This document shows positions 18,218 through 28,933 of a DNA stretch of 29,005 bases, one piece after another. Source of the stretch: Chara braunii. Lineage: Eukaryota; Streptophyta; Charophyceae; Charales; Characeae. Positions within the stretch are counted from its first letter, which is position 1. Each line of letters starts with the position of its first letter. The position numbers and the translations under genes are program-made. Under the pieces are notes generated by a model, which did not search any database, had not been told where the DNA came from, and worked only from the letters and a program-made list of their open reading frames with translations. Location: positions 545,720 to 574,724 of the forward strand of contig BFEA01000534.1 of NCBI GenBank assembly GCA_003427395.1. The letters are read 5' to 3'.

Positions 18218-19410
18218 TTATCCTTGCTGATAAACAATCTCTTGAAATGATTCTTCTTCCACCTCATCCCTTAGAAAGCAGGAGGTGGTAAGACGACCTT
18301 CGTCAGAGAAAGTTAACCACTTATACGGAACAACCCACCTTGCTATCATGTTCCCTTTTGCTATCTGGAGCAGATGGCATGAAGTCCTCTCCTTCCTCCA
18401 TTCTGCTCCAATCAGATTACGAATAGCATATTTGAATTTATTTCTAATTGCATAACGAGACCAGGTAGTATCCTTAAAAACTCTCTCTCGTCTAGCTAGC
18501 CACAAAATCCAAACGTCCACTGTTATAAACTTGTAGGCTATGACTGTTTTGTTGTCCTTCTTCGTACTTCCTCCCATGATGAACTCTTTCGTCCAGACTT
18601 TTTCTGGAACGTATGCTGCAAACCACATTCGACTAACCCATTCCAGAAGCCCCTGGCAACGACACATTCCCACCACAGATGAGTCGCATCCTCCAAAGAT
18701 TCCTGAGGACAGGTGACGCAGAGGGGGGAAATCTGCATGCCTCTTTCTGCACACCATGCTGCAGTAGGAACGCACGAATGGAGGTGCATCCACTGCAGGT
18801 CTGCTAGCTTTACTTCCAGTGTGCTTAGTAGTAGCCCGATGAAGGAGGTGACCCACTGAATATTGAGGCTTGGGAGTGGATGACCCCTTACATTCTTCTT
18901 CCAAGAGCTCAACACATTCATCTTCAATGAGGTGGCCTTCGAGCGTAGCTTGTATCCGATCTGCGGTGTGTACTCTGATATCGGAATTGTGGTAGTCTTA
19001 GCAGACTCATCTGAGAATACCCAACCCGTCCTCTGTACATCGACTCTCCATTTGTCCTTCGGTTGCCCATCTAGTATGAGTGAAAATCTCACCTTGCCTC
19101 CGTGTTCGTTTGCCCGTACCGCTATTTCTTGCCAGCTCCGATTGACTTGTATATCAGCATTGTCCCCAATGTTTTCCAGAAATGTCTTACCTGTTCTCCA
19201 CTTGGAGAAGACTGTTGTCTGATTGACCCTTGAGTCGATGCGTATGACGGTAGAGATATCATTTCCCAGTCTCCACCATGTATTAGCACATTGGTCCTGC
19301 TCCTTGTTTCTGAGGATTGTCCGCCATGTGGGTGGTATGACCCTGATGACTTCATCTCTGTGACCTTCCACATTGCGCAGTCCCCTTAACTTGTGTCTGA
19401 GCTCTTCCAA
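18218..19410 (-). pseudogene. LINE ORF2 C-terminus with zf-RVT zinc-binding domain
   Basis: The motif CVTCPQESLEDATHLWWEC followed by ARGFW matches the zinc-binding domain found after plant LINE RTs (C-x2-C ... H ... C). A frameshift near 18610 moves the reading to the frame that gives WFAAYVPEKVWTKEF, TVDVWILWLARRERVFKD and a stop at 18218. Confidence 0.8.
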
Positions 19411-21590
19411 AGGGAGCTATTCCCCTGTATCTGGTACTACCAGGTGGCAGATCTGCCAAATACCCCGCTGCATCCATTTGCGAGCAAAATTGCCCGGCTT
19501 GTTGGAGACAGAGAATGGTCGTCCTGAGGAGTTAAGAATTGTTGGGTTCTCATATAAGCACGTGTGCAGTACTTTTGTACTGTCCGTCGGGTGCGATAAT
19601 GTGTAAGGTAGTATCCTACCCCATGATTTCAGGATAGGCTGTCAGGTGTTAGACTTAACCGATGAGATGAATGAGTGCATTAGCAGTGTCTGCCAAACTG
19701 CATCAGGTTCATTGAGACCCCAATCCTTTGCTAATGTTATCTGAGCCAGTTCCATCCATGGTTGAATATCTGAGGAAGTTAGCAATCTTATTGGCCATTT
19801 GGCCAACAAAGCGTCATTCTGTTTCTCTGGGTCTAGGATACCTAGACCTCCTTGGGACTTTTTTTCCGTGATTTTCCACCAGACGACCTTGTTAATGCAG
19901 GTAGGTATGTTAGAGTCTCCCTTCCACAGATACTTAGTGAGGATTTGTCTGATTAGTTGGGATGATGAGGCTGGGAGTAATCTAAATGATAGTATGTACC
20001 AACAGGTGAAGAGAATAGTGCTGTTAATTATGAGTGCTCTACCAAAGAGGGAGAGATGTGATGCTTTTGATCTCTTTGAGCAGCATCCCTTATGCGGTTT
20101 TCAATGATACTTGTTTGTTCTTTAACACAGTCCCCAAAGGATATTAGTATTCCAAGGTACCTTTATGCCTATGTGCTAGCCTTAGATCTGACACCCAGAT
20201 CTGCGGCCAAAGGGATGTCTTTTGGAGTCAGTGCTGTGAATTTGTTCCAACTTATCTTCATTTCAGATGTCGCTTCATAAACCGTGAGGCATTCCCGTAG
20301 AGCATTAAGAGATGTAACTGAATTCTCTGATACTGCAGAAAAGTCATCTGCTAAGGCCGAAACTTTAAGTTCATAGTGAGGTGATACTTTCAGCCCTGTG
20401 TAATGGGGGTGTGTTCTTATCATGTTGAGGAGTATTTTCATCTGAATCACAAAAAGCGAGGGAGACAGAGGGCAACCTTCCTTGAGCGACCGTGAAATTG
20501 TGAAGGGGTCAGATATGAAGCTATTGACCACTACTCTCCCGTGAGATCCTTAGTAGAGTATGTTGACCCACCTTCGAAAGTTCCTACCTACCCCTACTTT
20601 ACTTAAGACTGCCTGAACAAAGTTCCAATTAACCCGATCATAGGCCTTCTCGAAGTTGATCAGAATGATTGCAGTGTTTGTGTCCATGGACTTGATCAGG
20701 TCTATGGCTTGTGTTATGGTTATCACATTATCCAGTACTAATCTCCCTGGGACAAACCCAGACTGCTCCGGGGCGACCAATCTGGTCATAAGTGGTGAAA
20801 GGTGTCTAGCCATGTTTTTTGCAAGGAATTTTCCAACTAAATTTAGCAGCCAAATGGGGCGGTAGTTTCTAACATCCGCCTTATCCCGCTTTTTATATAG
20901 CAGTGTAACAACTCCTTCAGTGGTGCGTGTGCCCAACCGATGCCCTTCCAAGACAACATTAAATACTCTTAGCAGATCTGGTCCCAATAGAGACCAAAAT
21001 TTGTCGAAAAATTCTACGGGGAAACCATCTGAACCGGGGCACTTGCCTCTGGCCATGCTTTTCATGGCGGCAGTGAGTTCGGCCAGTGTGATTGGTTGAT
21101 CCAGTATTTCCTCTTAGATTCTTTTTGTCGATTCCCACAACATGTGTTCCATTTCCCCTGGGACTACAAATCCGTTGGGGTCTTTTTCCGAGGTCAGTAG
21201 TTTCTCGTAGAAGATTTTAACGTATTCGCATATCTTTGTAGACTCTTGTGCTTTTCGAAGGGCAGTGTTTATTGGGTGAGACAATTCAGTAATCATATTC
21301 GACTTATAGTCTTCCTTCCTTACTGCAAAGGTCTTCGTGTTCATGCGGTCCTTGTGCAGAATGTCATCAACGCATCTCAACTTGGCCCATGAGTCTTGTC
21401 TATTTATTTGAATCTCTTGCCATTCTTGTAGCCATAACGATCGACAAAGAAACCAATGTCGGTCCAGCAGGGGAGAGGAACCCAAATTCCTTTCTGCTTT
21501 CTCTATGTTCCTTTGTAGTTTGATTTCTTCGTACCTTATGTTCATTGATTTAACTCTAGATTGTTTGAAGTAAGGCCAACATGAATTGTA
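19411..21590 (-). pseudogene. LINE ORF2, reverse transcriptase and connection region
   Basis: RT blocks in one frame are KCPGSDGFPVEFFDKFW, NYRPIWLLNLVGKF, PEQSGFVPGRLVLDNV, FEKAYDRVNW, EGCPLSPSLF and the active site LADD (minus strand at about 20343-20354). In-frame TAA stops lie at 21114 and 20550. Between 20169 and 19860 the frame shifts, then continues with SQGGLGILDPEKQNDALLA, the conserved block after the thumb in plant LINEs, with two more stops near 19640 and 19420. Short plus-strand ORFs here are antisense shadows. Confidence 0.85.
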
Positions 21591-22024
21591 GGCCTTTGTC
21601 CAACCAATCTTCGGGGCTAGAATAGCGTGAAGAGGAAACTCTCCACTCTTCCCAAATGTTAACTACCCACTCCGTCATTAGTGGATCGTCCATGATCTGC
21701 ATGTTTAGTTTGAATGTGCCCCATCCTTTCTCAAGATCCACTCCCATGTTCACTGATATGGACACAGGTTTGTGGTCCGAGAGGGGATCGTGGATGATTT
21801 CTGCATTAGTTACCCTATGCAATGCCAACTCACTAACTAGTATCACATCTAGTCTGTTGTAAACAGCAGGTGAGTTGGAAGAGAACCAGGTGTAGTCTCG
21901 CTGTGTGGGATGAAATCGTCGATAGGGGTCAAACAGACCATGCTCTACGAGCAATTCGTTGAGAGCCGCCGACTCGGCAGGGTGGGATAGTGTAGATGAG
22001 GAGTCTATAGATTCGTTCAGTACA
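21556..22024 (-). pseudogene. LINE ORF2, APE-type endonuclease C-terminal part
   Basis: Readable motifs are ESAALNELLVEHGLFDPYR, RDYTWFSSNSPAVYNRLDVI and the catalytic-type SDHKPVSI. Then comes a linker with EDWLDKGLQ. The N-terminal catalytic residues are missing through 5' truncation. A one-base frameshift near 21590 leads into the RT frame. Confidence 0.8.
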
Positions 22025-22039
22025 GTACTTTCAATTTTT
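22025..22039. repeat. Right target-site duplication of the LINE
   Basis: GTACTTTCAATTTTT, identical to 17968-17982. Joining the outer flanks at one copy gives the pre-insertion site. Confidence 0.85.
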
Positions 22040-23587
22040 GAATTAGCATAGGATTGGGAAAAACTGCAACTGTCTTGGTGCCCATTCCCCTTTTGCCGAT
22101 CGACGCAATGCAAGCAAGCTCCCTCCTCCTTCCTCCCCACGCTCCTCTCACCGTCCTCCTTCGCGCGCACACGCTTTCTCTCTCCCTCCCCCTGTAACTG
22201 CTTTTCCCCCCCCTTCTCAGCTCACGCCTTTTTTTTTTCTCCTTCTTAATCATATGAATCTTGGACCCGTTTCACGCTATCCTTCGCGCTCTTCTTCTTC
22301 CCACTCTAAGATCCTCGCTCGAAAACCGAGTCGATCCTCTCTCCCCATCTAGCCAAGGAGAAGGGTCGTGTAAGTTTTTACTGCGCGACGATTCTGATTG
22401 GCTGAGGTCGAGTTAGGAGGGATCAACATGGCTTTCGACAGGCGGTCGCTCTCAAACTCTCCTATACCCTCCTCTGCCTCACCTTTCGCCTTTTTTCGCA
22501 TCTCTCTCCTCTCTCGCAGCTATAAATTCCGTCGGCGCCCCCGCAAAACTCTCTCTCAACTCATCGGCCCGCTTCCAGGAAGTAGTGGCTAGGTGATGTG
22601 TACAGTGCGAGTCGGAAAGTCCTGACGAGCTGACTGTAGACTGGCTGGCGGTGCGCTAGATCGCCACGACGGACTGTGGGATCCAGGCAAGCCACGTCGA
22701 GACTAAATTGGCGGGGTGACGATCGCAGTGGTGGGGGATGACACGCGACGACCGGGATCGTCGGTGCTAGAAATGCGGACAGGTGATCTAAGTTGAGTGG
22801 ATGACTGACCTGGGGCCATATTGGAATTTGGTGGCAAGTGCGCCCTCTCGGTTGCGACTCTATTCTTCGGTGTGATTTTGTGGCGGTAAAGTTGGATCTT
22901 CCTTGTCTTTCCCGGACCTCAGTGTGACTCCCCCCCCCCCCCCCCGATCTTGATATCTCTGCCTACCTTTGTCTCTTTCCTTGTCTCCTCCTCTTCCTCT
23001 CGCTGGTGTGAATGATTTTGCATGATAAGTCAATCTTTGGCGTGTGATGGAATGAGTATGGTAATTGTGTGTACGGGAGCTAACCTCTTCCGGAACTCTT
23101 CCATTAGTTTCCTGGGTAGTTCCCCGGTCTAGTAAGTTTGTCTTGTGAACGGTGGATGCACGTGCATCAACCATTAAGGATTTTCCCTTGCGCCACCTTG
23201 TTGGGGAATTGCACGATTGCCATTTTCGCACCTTCCACAGTGAATGCATGAGGAATGAGAAGGAACGGGTACGAAACCCATCTTGATTAGGATATTGTCA
23301 GGACGAGTCGATGGCAGGGGCAATGTTGTTGGGATTTTGAAATGCAAGAATGCTCTGATTTGTGATTACCGCAGAAGTGTTGCGAGTACCCCCCCCCGCC
23401 CGGAGCACACTACTTATGTGATTTCGCCACATACGACATGAGCGTGAAACAACGGTTGCGTCTCGCCACACATGAGTTTTTCTTTTTCTCTCCCCGAACC
23501 CTCTGTTCCTCCTTTCTGACCTTTCTGACTGGATTGCTAGGATTGCATGCATGCGATGAATGGTTAAAATATTCCTGATTATTTGTC
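22040..23587 (+). other. Leader/promoter-like region, no gene recognised
   Basis: Pyrimidine-rich stretches surround TATAAAT at 22521-22527 in a GC-rich setting, with CT repeats on both sides. A run of about twenty C lies near 22926-22945. The region could be the 5' LTR and leader of the downstream Gypsy element, but with no 3' LTR in the window this cannot be tested. ORFs at 22860-23249 and 23298-23691 (minus) show no motif. Confidence 0.4.
22521..22527 (+). promoter_or_regulatory. TATA box candidate
   Basis: TATAAAT preceded by CTCTCGCAGC and followed by GC-rich DNA. It lies about 1.07 kb upstream of the intact ORF at 23588 and 1.9 kb upstream of the Gypsy gag. Confidence 0.4.
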
Positions 23588-24121
23588 ATGTGGACTAACG
23601 GGCTCAACCCGACTAGGCGCCAGCCTTCCGTATCCCCTCTCCGCCCCTTCCCGTATAACGAGGACAGGACGCGAGTCTGTGAGTGGGACATACGAGAAGT
23701 CGTCGCAAAGATCGGTGGGCAATATTACTTCCCTCATGAAAATCGGTGTTCTGGGTTTGTCAGCGCTGGGTTTGTCATCGTCGATACGCATTTTCCGCCG
23801 TACTCGTTGCTATTAAAATTCAACGAGTTGATCGTCATCCCGTGGTCGGCAGTAGCGCCCCATTGGCCTAATACCTTGTGTAGTGACTGCCAACGACTCA
23901 ATCACTACCAATCGAAGGGGTTCCACTACCGAATACGGAATGAGGATGAACATAAGGAAAGGGCCGCGCAATTAAGGTCGTCCACGTCGGATTCAGAATT
24001 GTGTAGCGTACGGCTTCGGGAGCTAGTGCGAAAGCGGGACACCAAACACGTGCCAGCTCCGTTTCACTCCAAACGCAGGGTCGTGGCACGGTGGGAAGTT
24101 CAACAGTACTTCCTGGATTGA
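23588..24121 (+). CDS. Unknown 177-aa protein, intact ORF
   Basis: ATG to TGA without interruption, in a region where nearly everything else is broken. Composition is protein-like: CEWDIREVVAKIGGQYYFPH, FVIVDTHFPPYSLLLKF, then a possible metal-binding cluster CSDCQRLNHYQSKGFHY (C-x2-C-x5-H-x7-H) and a strongly charged C-terminus (NEDEHKERAAQ, RLRELVRKRD). I recognise no family. It lies 326 bp upstream of the Gypsy gag start on the same strand, so it may be an extra leader ORF of that element, or an unrelated host or repeat gene. It lacks a signal peptide or membrane segment. Confidence 0.5.
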   Translation: MWTNGLNPTRRQPSVSPLRPFPYNEDRTRVCEWDIREVVAKIGGQYYFPHENRCSGFVSAGFVIVDTHFPPYSLLLKFNELIVIPWSAVAPHWPNTLCSDCQRLNHYQSKGFHYRIRNEDEHKERAAQLRSSTSDSELCSVRLRELVRKRDTKHVPAPFHSKRRVVARWEVQQYFLD

Positions 24122-24447
24122 ATTTAAACTTCCCCACGTCGTGAATCCCGCGCGCGCCTACTCGAAGCCGCACCGAAACCAGCTAGATCTCTCACTTCAT
24201 CAGACCAACACGAGGGATTTCAGTTCCGTCTGTGTCCCCACACTCAATTTTCCAAAAATCCTTGGCACACCCCATCTTGCTGGCACTCCGAACGAAAGAC
24301 AGCGCAGGACGTGAGGTTGGTATCCGAGCCGACACGTGTTGGTTCTGACGTTAGTGAGACAAGCTGGCGAGAGGGAGATCAACTAAACAACCCAATCGCC
24401 TCAGCCCTCCCGTCACTCGGCAAAGATCTGCCGAGGCCCAAACAGAG

Positions 24448-25870
24448 ATGCCCATGGTTGATGCTAATGGAGCGCCTCCCCGGGTGATGGTAAGCATCCC
24501 CGCTACCTTTCCCTTCTATCCTAACTATACTCATCCAGAGGCATGGCTTGAAGCCGAGCAAGCGCAGGGCTATGGCGCTGAGGATCTTCCCAGCGTCATC
24601 ACCCTATACTTCGAAACACCGCGCACGATTGGTTTAGAAGGCACCGGTGAGTAGACTGGGATACTTTCAAGAGAGCGTTCCTAGCGCGATTTGACGCGGT
24701 CAGTGAAGATGCTGCCTGGTTCGTACTGAAAACCCGTCCGCAAGAACCAGGGGAATTGCTATTCGACTTCGTGGATTGTTTTCAGACCGCCTTGGACAAA
24801 TCGGGACTGGAAGAGAACGCGGATCGGGATTTATTTATCGATCATCTCCGCAATCCCGTGTTAAAGGCGAAATTGCAGAAAAAGGTCCCTCCCAAGACAA
24901 ACCAACCGTCAGTTATCATAGCCAAGGCCCTTGAGCTAGATCTGTTGGACACACGTAAGTATATTAGTCAGGGAGAGGAAGACATTTCGGACACGATCCA
25001 AGACGTGGCAGCCAAGAGACGGTCATGGCTCAGAGAAGTAGGGCGATCTACCCTCGTCCTGATCAAGACTACCAAGATGGCCCCGCCCCGAATCCTTCCC
25101 CATATCACTCCCTCCCCCTCACGAAACCTCCTCCTCCTCCTAACGCGGTACCTGTGAACACGGTCATGGCCCAAGAAGCCGCATCAGTTCCCATCACCAA
25201 TCTCCATATGGCCCAGATGATCTATACCGCTACGACTAAACAGCCTAAGTGGATGAATAACCTGCTTCAGATGCAGACTTCCCAGATGGATCGACTGGAA
25301 CAGATTATGACAAAACTAGTAAAGGTTAATCCCAGCCCATCTCGCCCCGTCCCCACTCAGTACCCTCTGCTTACTGCCCCTCCCGCAGGAGGATCAACCC
25401 CTCCCGCTGCTCCCCTTCATATGGCTAATCCAGCAGGGAGGATCGAATGCTACAACTGCAAACAGCTGGGGCATTTCGCATGAGAATGCCCCCAGCCGAA
25501 AAGTAATCAGCCTCCTCCAGCGGCCGCGCCCGTGACCTTAAATCAAGGACGGGTTGTCGCGGTATTAGAACACGCAAGGGAAGATTCCCCCTTCGTCGCC
25601 GATCCACCCTCTACCGATCCGGGCGCATCCACAGCAGGATCCTCTTCTGAGGCCGCAAATATCGTCGATCCAACCAAGTACCTCCAGCTGGATGGACTGA
25701 TCGGAGCAATCCTACCCGCCAAAGAAGAACTCGATTGGGTCGAATGCGCATCAGAACCAGGACCCCAACTCCAAACAGGAGAAATCGATGTCCTACAAAC
25801 ACTCAAACAATTGGACATCCGAGTACCTAACCGTAAGACACTTGCTGACCATATCCGAAGTCGCGAATGA
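24448..25870 (+). pseudogene. Gypsy gag polyprotein, frameshifted
   Basis: Starts MPMVDANGAPPRVM, shifts frame near 24650, then shows the retrotransposon gag domain (TFKRAFLARFDAVSEDAAWF, QEPGELLFDFVDCF, DLFIDHLRNPVLKAKLQ). A second shift near 25020 leads to a Pro-rich linker and the zinc knuckle C-x2-C-x4-H-x4-C at 25448-25489 (CYNCKQLGHFA then ECP). A TGA at 25481 inside the knuckle probably replaces CGA. The frame remains open to 25870 with an acidic, Asp/Glu-rich C-terminus. Confidence 0.8.
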
Positions 25871-27173
25871 CAAGCTGCTACAGCAATGCCAGAAGAATCA
25901 GAAGCGTTTTACCTATCAGCGCGTTCAGCACATGCTGAAGAAAAAGCAGGAAGATGAAAGCGAGGCAAGTCCTCCCCTGACGGTCGAATCTAACGCATCA
26001 GAAACAAGGAGAATCGCCGCCATCTCTTACGCCGAGAGAAATCACTTTGTGGGTGTCTGATCGGTCCTATGGAAAAGTGAGGAATGTGATTGCGAAGTCT
26101 GGGGTAAACCATTCAATGCACTGATTGACACTGGATCATCAGCCGTAGCTATCTCCCTTAACACAGTTCGAAAGACTGGACGACTGGATTTCATCCTTCC
26201 TCTACCAGGGAAGGACAATTATGTCTCGGTCGATGAAGAGGCCATGAACATCGTACGAATCATTGAGAACGTTGCGATCAAGGTGGGCCGAGTGCATGTG
26301 TTGGTTAACGCATTAGTCATTGACGTACACTCTTATTCGATATTGTTAGAGTTGCCCTGGGCGATGGCAGTGGGCGCACGGATCCATTTTGATTCCAAAC
26401 AACTCGTTCTCACTCATACGGGAGGGAAACCTCAAACACTTCCTCTCCGAATCTTTACCCGATCACCAAGGAGATATCCCAGTATCGACCGGATAGGAAT
26501 GATCTAGAGCCTGGAGAAGTCTTTCTCGAACCTTGATGAAGAACAACCCCCTGTGTGGGAAGACGAGTTCAATGAATGCGTCTATAAGGGAGAACTGAGC
26601 GCTATGCCCAGTGAGAAAGAATGAAAGCGATAAGTCGAAATGTTCGATTGCGAGACTAAAGAAGAATTTAGGATGATCCCCGCAACTACTCGAACATTCA
26701 GTTTAAGCTCGGAAAACAGCGAGCCCAACCGTTCTCTGCCCACAGAAAGACGGACTCCCCCTACAACATTTTTGGGAGAACCGATCTTGCAAATTTCCAA
26801 TATGGTCGACCTTTTGGAACCCCCTCGCACGTTATACGAGAGCACGCTTTCACTCCGGGCTAGGTATCAACAGATGAATCATTACCTGGATCTCTCTGTC
26901 TCCCCCCCTAGATCACTTCTCACGCAAGGAGCCATGATCGCTTTGATCAAAGACGAAGCAGAGGCTCCGATAACAGACGTTCTGGACCTCATGCAGGAAA
27001 TGACAGAACTAACAGAAGTAGAAATAGCCAAAAGTGTCGTCGATTTTAAAATCGACGTTGAGGTTAAGGAAACCGAGATGATCAGCCCGGTTGAATCCCA
27101 AATGATTGCTACCGTCTTCTCGGTCCGAACCAGTAGTTCCATGTTTTCCAGTGTGTACGACCAGCGATCGTGA
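25788..27173 (+). pseudogene. Gypsy aspartic protease and spacer domain
   Basis: Frame 3 overlaps the gag end by 83 bp. After a TGA near 26058 it reads CEVWGKPFNALIDTGSSAV, with the retropepsin active site DTGSS at 26127, and then VLVNALVIDVHSYSILLELPW, the second half of the fold (the usual ILG-type position reads LLELPW). A TAG near 26505 and further stops near 26622 follow. A 177-codon open spacer (26640-27173), acidic and without recognised motif, connects to RT. Confidence 0.75.
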
Positions 27174-27190
27174 AAGAACATCGCAAATAA

Positions 27191-28390
27191 TGCAATAATC
27201 ACCATCCCAGTCATGTCCCCCTAGATATCCAAGGATCCCTGATTGATGTGTTGCATGGCTATGCTGAGGTATTGAGTGTGGATGACAGTGATATTGGGTT
27301 ATCTACTATAATCGAGCATGCGATCCTTACGGGGGATCATCCGCCGATTAGCTGCGCTCCTTATCGGTATTCACCGGCGCAAAAAGCGGCCGCGTTTAAG
27401 AGGATTACGGAGTTCGAAGCTAATGGCTGGATCGAGCCTGCTATCGGACCTTGGTCGTTTCCGGTAGTGATTGTGCCGAAAAAAGGAGGAGGAATATGCA
27501 TATGCATCGACTACCGTAAATTAAATGATATCACGATCAAGGATGTGTATCCTCTTCCCCGGATTGATGAGTTGTTGGATGCTATCAGTGGTGCTCGATT
27601 CTTTAATAAATTTGATATTCGCCATGGATTCCACCATCTCCTGGTTTGAAAAGAAGACCGCCTAAAAACGACGTTCATTCTTTTCGAAGGAACCTGACAA
27701 TGGGTCCGATGTCCGATGGGGATCTGCAATGCCCCAGCCATGTTTCAACGCGCGATGAATATGGCTTTCCAAAACTTCGTGCGAAAAATGCGACTGGCGC
27801 AAAGCATAATCAATTACTGTGTGATTGTGTATATGGATGATATCCTTGTGTTTTCTATGAGCGACACGTGCAACACATTGAGTGGACATTGCACGCACTG
27901 AAGGACGCATGATTCAAAGTGGCAGTTGAGAAGTGTTGGTTCTTTCTCACGGAGATCTCCTTCCTCGGCCACCTCGTTACGAGCCAAGGATTGCAGCCAG
28001 AGCCCCAGAAAGTGACAGCCGTGAAGGACGCACCGGTGCCAACGTCCGTGACACAAGTCCGCGCCTTTTTGGGTTTGGCGTCGTACTATCGAAGGTTCAT
28101 CAAGGGGTTTACAGTGATCATGGGGTCAGTCACGAATCTGCTAAAGAAGGATCAGTCGTTGATCTGGACCCCGCAATGCGACCAGGCTTTTGGAGAACTC
28201 AAGGCAGCCCTGGTTTCGGCCCCAATCCTCATAAGGCCGAACCCGGAAAAACCCTTTGTTCTCATCACCGATTGGCAACCGGAGGCGGTTTCGGCGATCT
28301 TGGCCCAGGTGAGACCTGGGTGGAATATGCGTCCAAAACAGTGCCGTCCTGTAAGCGCAACTACGCGGCCCCGACAGACTGGACTCAGCA
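27191..28390 (+). pseudogene. Gypsy reverse transcriptase with partial RNase H
   Basis: Frame 2: HGYAEVLSVDDSDIGLS, GWIEPAIGPWSFPVVIVPKK, CIDYRKLNDITIKDVYPLPR, FNKFDIRHGFHHL, then two TGA stops (27647 and about 27700), MGICNAPAMFQRAMN and the active site YMDD (27830-27841). A shift near 27855 moves to frame 1: EISFLGHLVTSQGLQPEP, RAFLGLASYYRRFIKGF, CDQAFGELKAALVSAPIL and the RNase H start FVLITDWQPEAVSAILAQ. A last shift near 28310 gives VEYASKTVPSCKRNYAAP, where homology ends. RNase H is therefore incomplete and no integrase follows. Confidence 0.85.
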
Positions 28391-28396
28391 GGGAGA

Positions 28397-28740
28397 GCGG
28401 TTCGGGAGGCGGGGTGCCTGTGATTTCCTTGCTTGTTCTTTCTCCTTCTTCCTCTCCAGTATGTTGATTGCTCGGTTTTTGATTTCTTCCTCTCTTGATA
28501 TGCCTTGTGTTCTTTCCATTCATTGGTCCTCTTAACTGATTGATCATATTCACTTAGGGTTTTGAATGACTAAGGGGGAGGAAGACAGACTATTATGAGG
28601 GCGGTTTGGGAGGCGGGGTGCCTGCAATTTCCTTCCTTGTTCTTTCTCCTCCTCCCCTTCCGGTATATTGATTGCTCGGTTTCTGATTTCTTCCTCTCTT
28701 GATATGCCTTGTGTTCTTTCCAATTCATTGGTCCTCTTAA
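28397..28740. repeat. Direct duplication of about 140 bp with a 65-bp spacer
   Basis: Copy 1 is 28397-28535 and copy 2 is 28601-28740, both from GCGGTT(C/T)GGGAGGCGGGG to GGTCCTCTTAA, at roughly 90% identity. Neither carries a coding motif. The first copy starts exactly where Gypsy homology stops. Confidence 0.85.
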
Positions 28741-28933
28741 ACCACCATACCTCTCCGTGCTTGAAGAATTCGACGCGGCCGTTAACGCGCCTCGTCGCGC
28801 GGGGTACCCACCGGCATGCAACCAGTAGTCCCCAAAAAACGGTACCCCAAAAAAAAAAAAAAAAACAACGACGAAAATGAAAAGTAACAACCTAAAACAA
28901 ACAGGCGCGACGGGGCGGGGGAAGGGGGGGAAG

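Larger units (their letters stand above)
17978..22024 (-). mobile_element. Non-LTR retrotransposon (LINE), 5'-truncated, with poly(A) tail and TSD
   Basis: Minus-strand order is endonuclease end, reverse transcriptase, C-terminal zinc-binding domain, 3'UTR, then an A-rich tail (T-rich on the plus strand at about 17978-18002). A 15-bp direct repeat flanks the insertion. The 5' end begins inside the endonuclease domain, as expected from incomplete target-primed reverse transcription. Stops and several frameshifts show it is dead. Domain content resembles plant L1-type elements; the clade needs a tree. Confidence 0.9.
24448..28390 (+). mobile_element. Ty3/Gypsy-type LTR retrotransposon, decayed and 3'-truncated in RNase H
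   Basis: Domain order is gag (zinc knuckle), protease, spacer, RT, start of RNase H on one strand. The recognisable protein stops right after the RNYAAP block of RNase H, where an unrelated duplicated segment begins at 28397. Integrase and 3' LTR are absent. No LTR pair is visible. RT signature sequences (VPKKGGG, IDYRKLN, YMDD, FLGLASYYRRFI) are Gypsy-type. Confidence 0.88.

Noticed and set aside
28397-28740. LTR pair of the Gypsy element
   Set aside because: Copies are 65 bp apart, lack TG...CA ends and both lie on the same side of the coding region.
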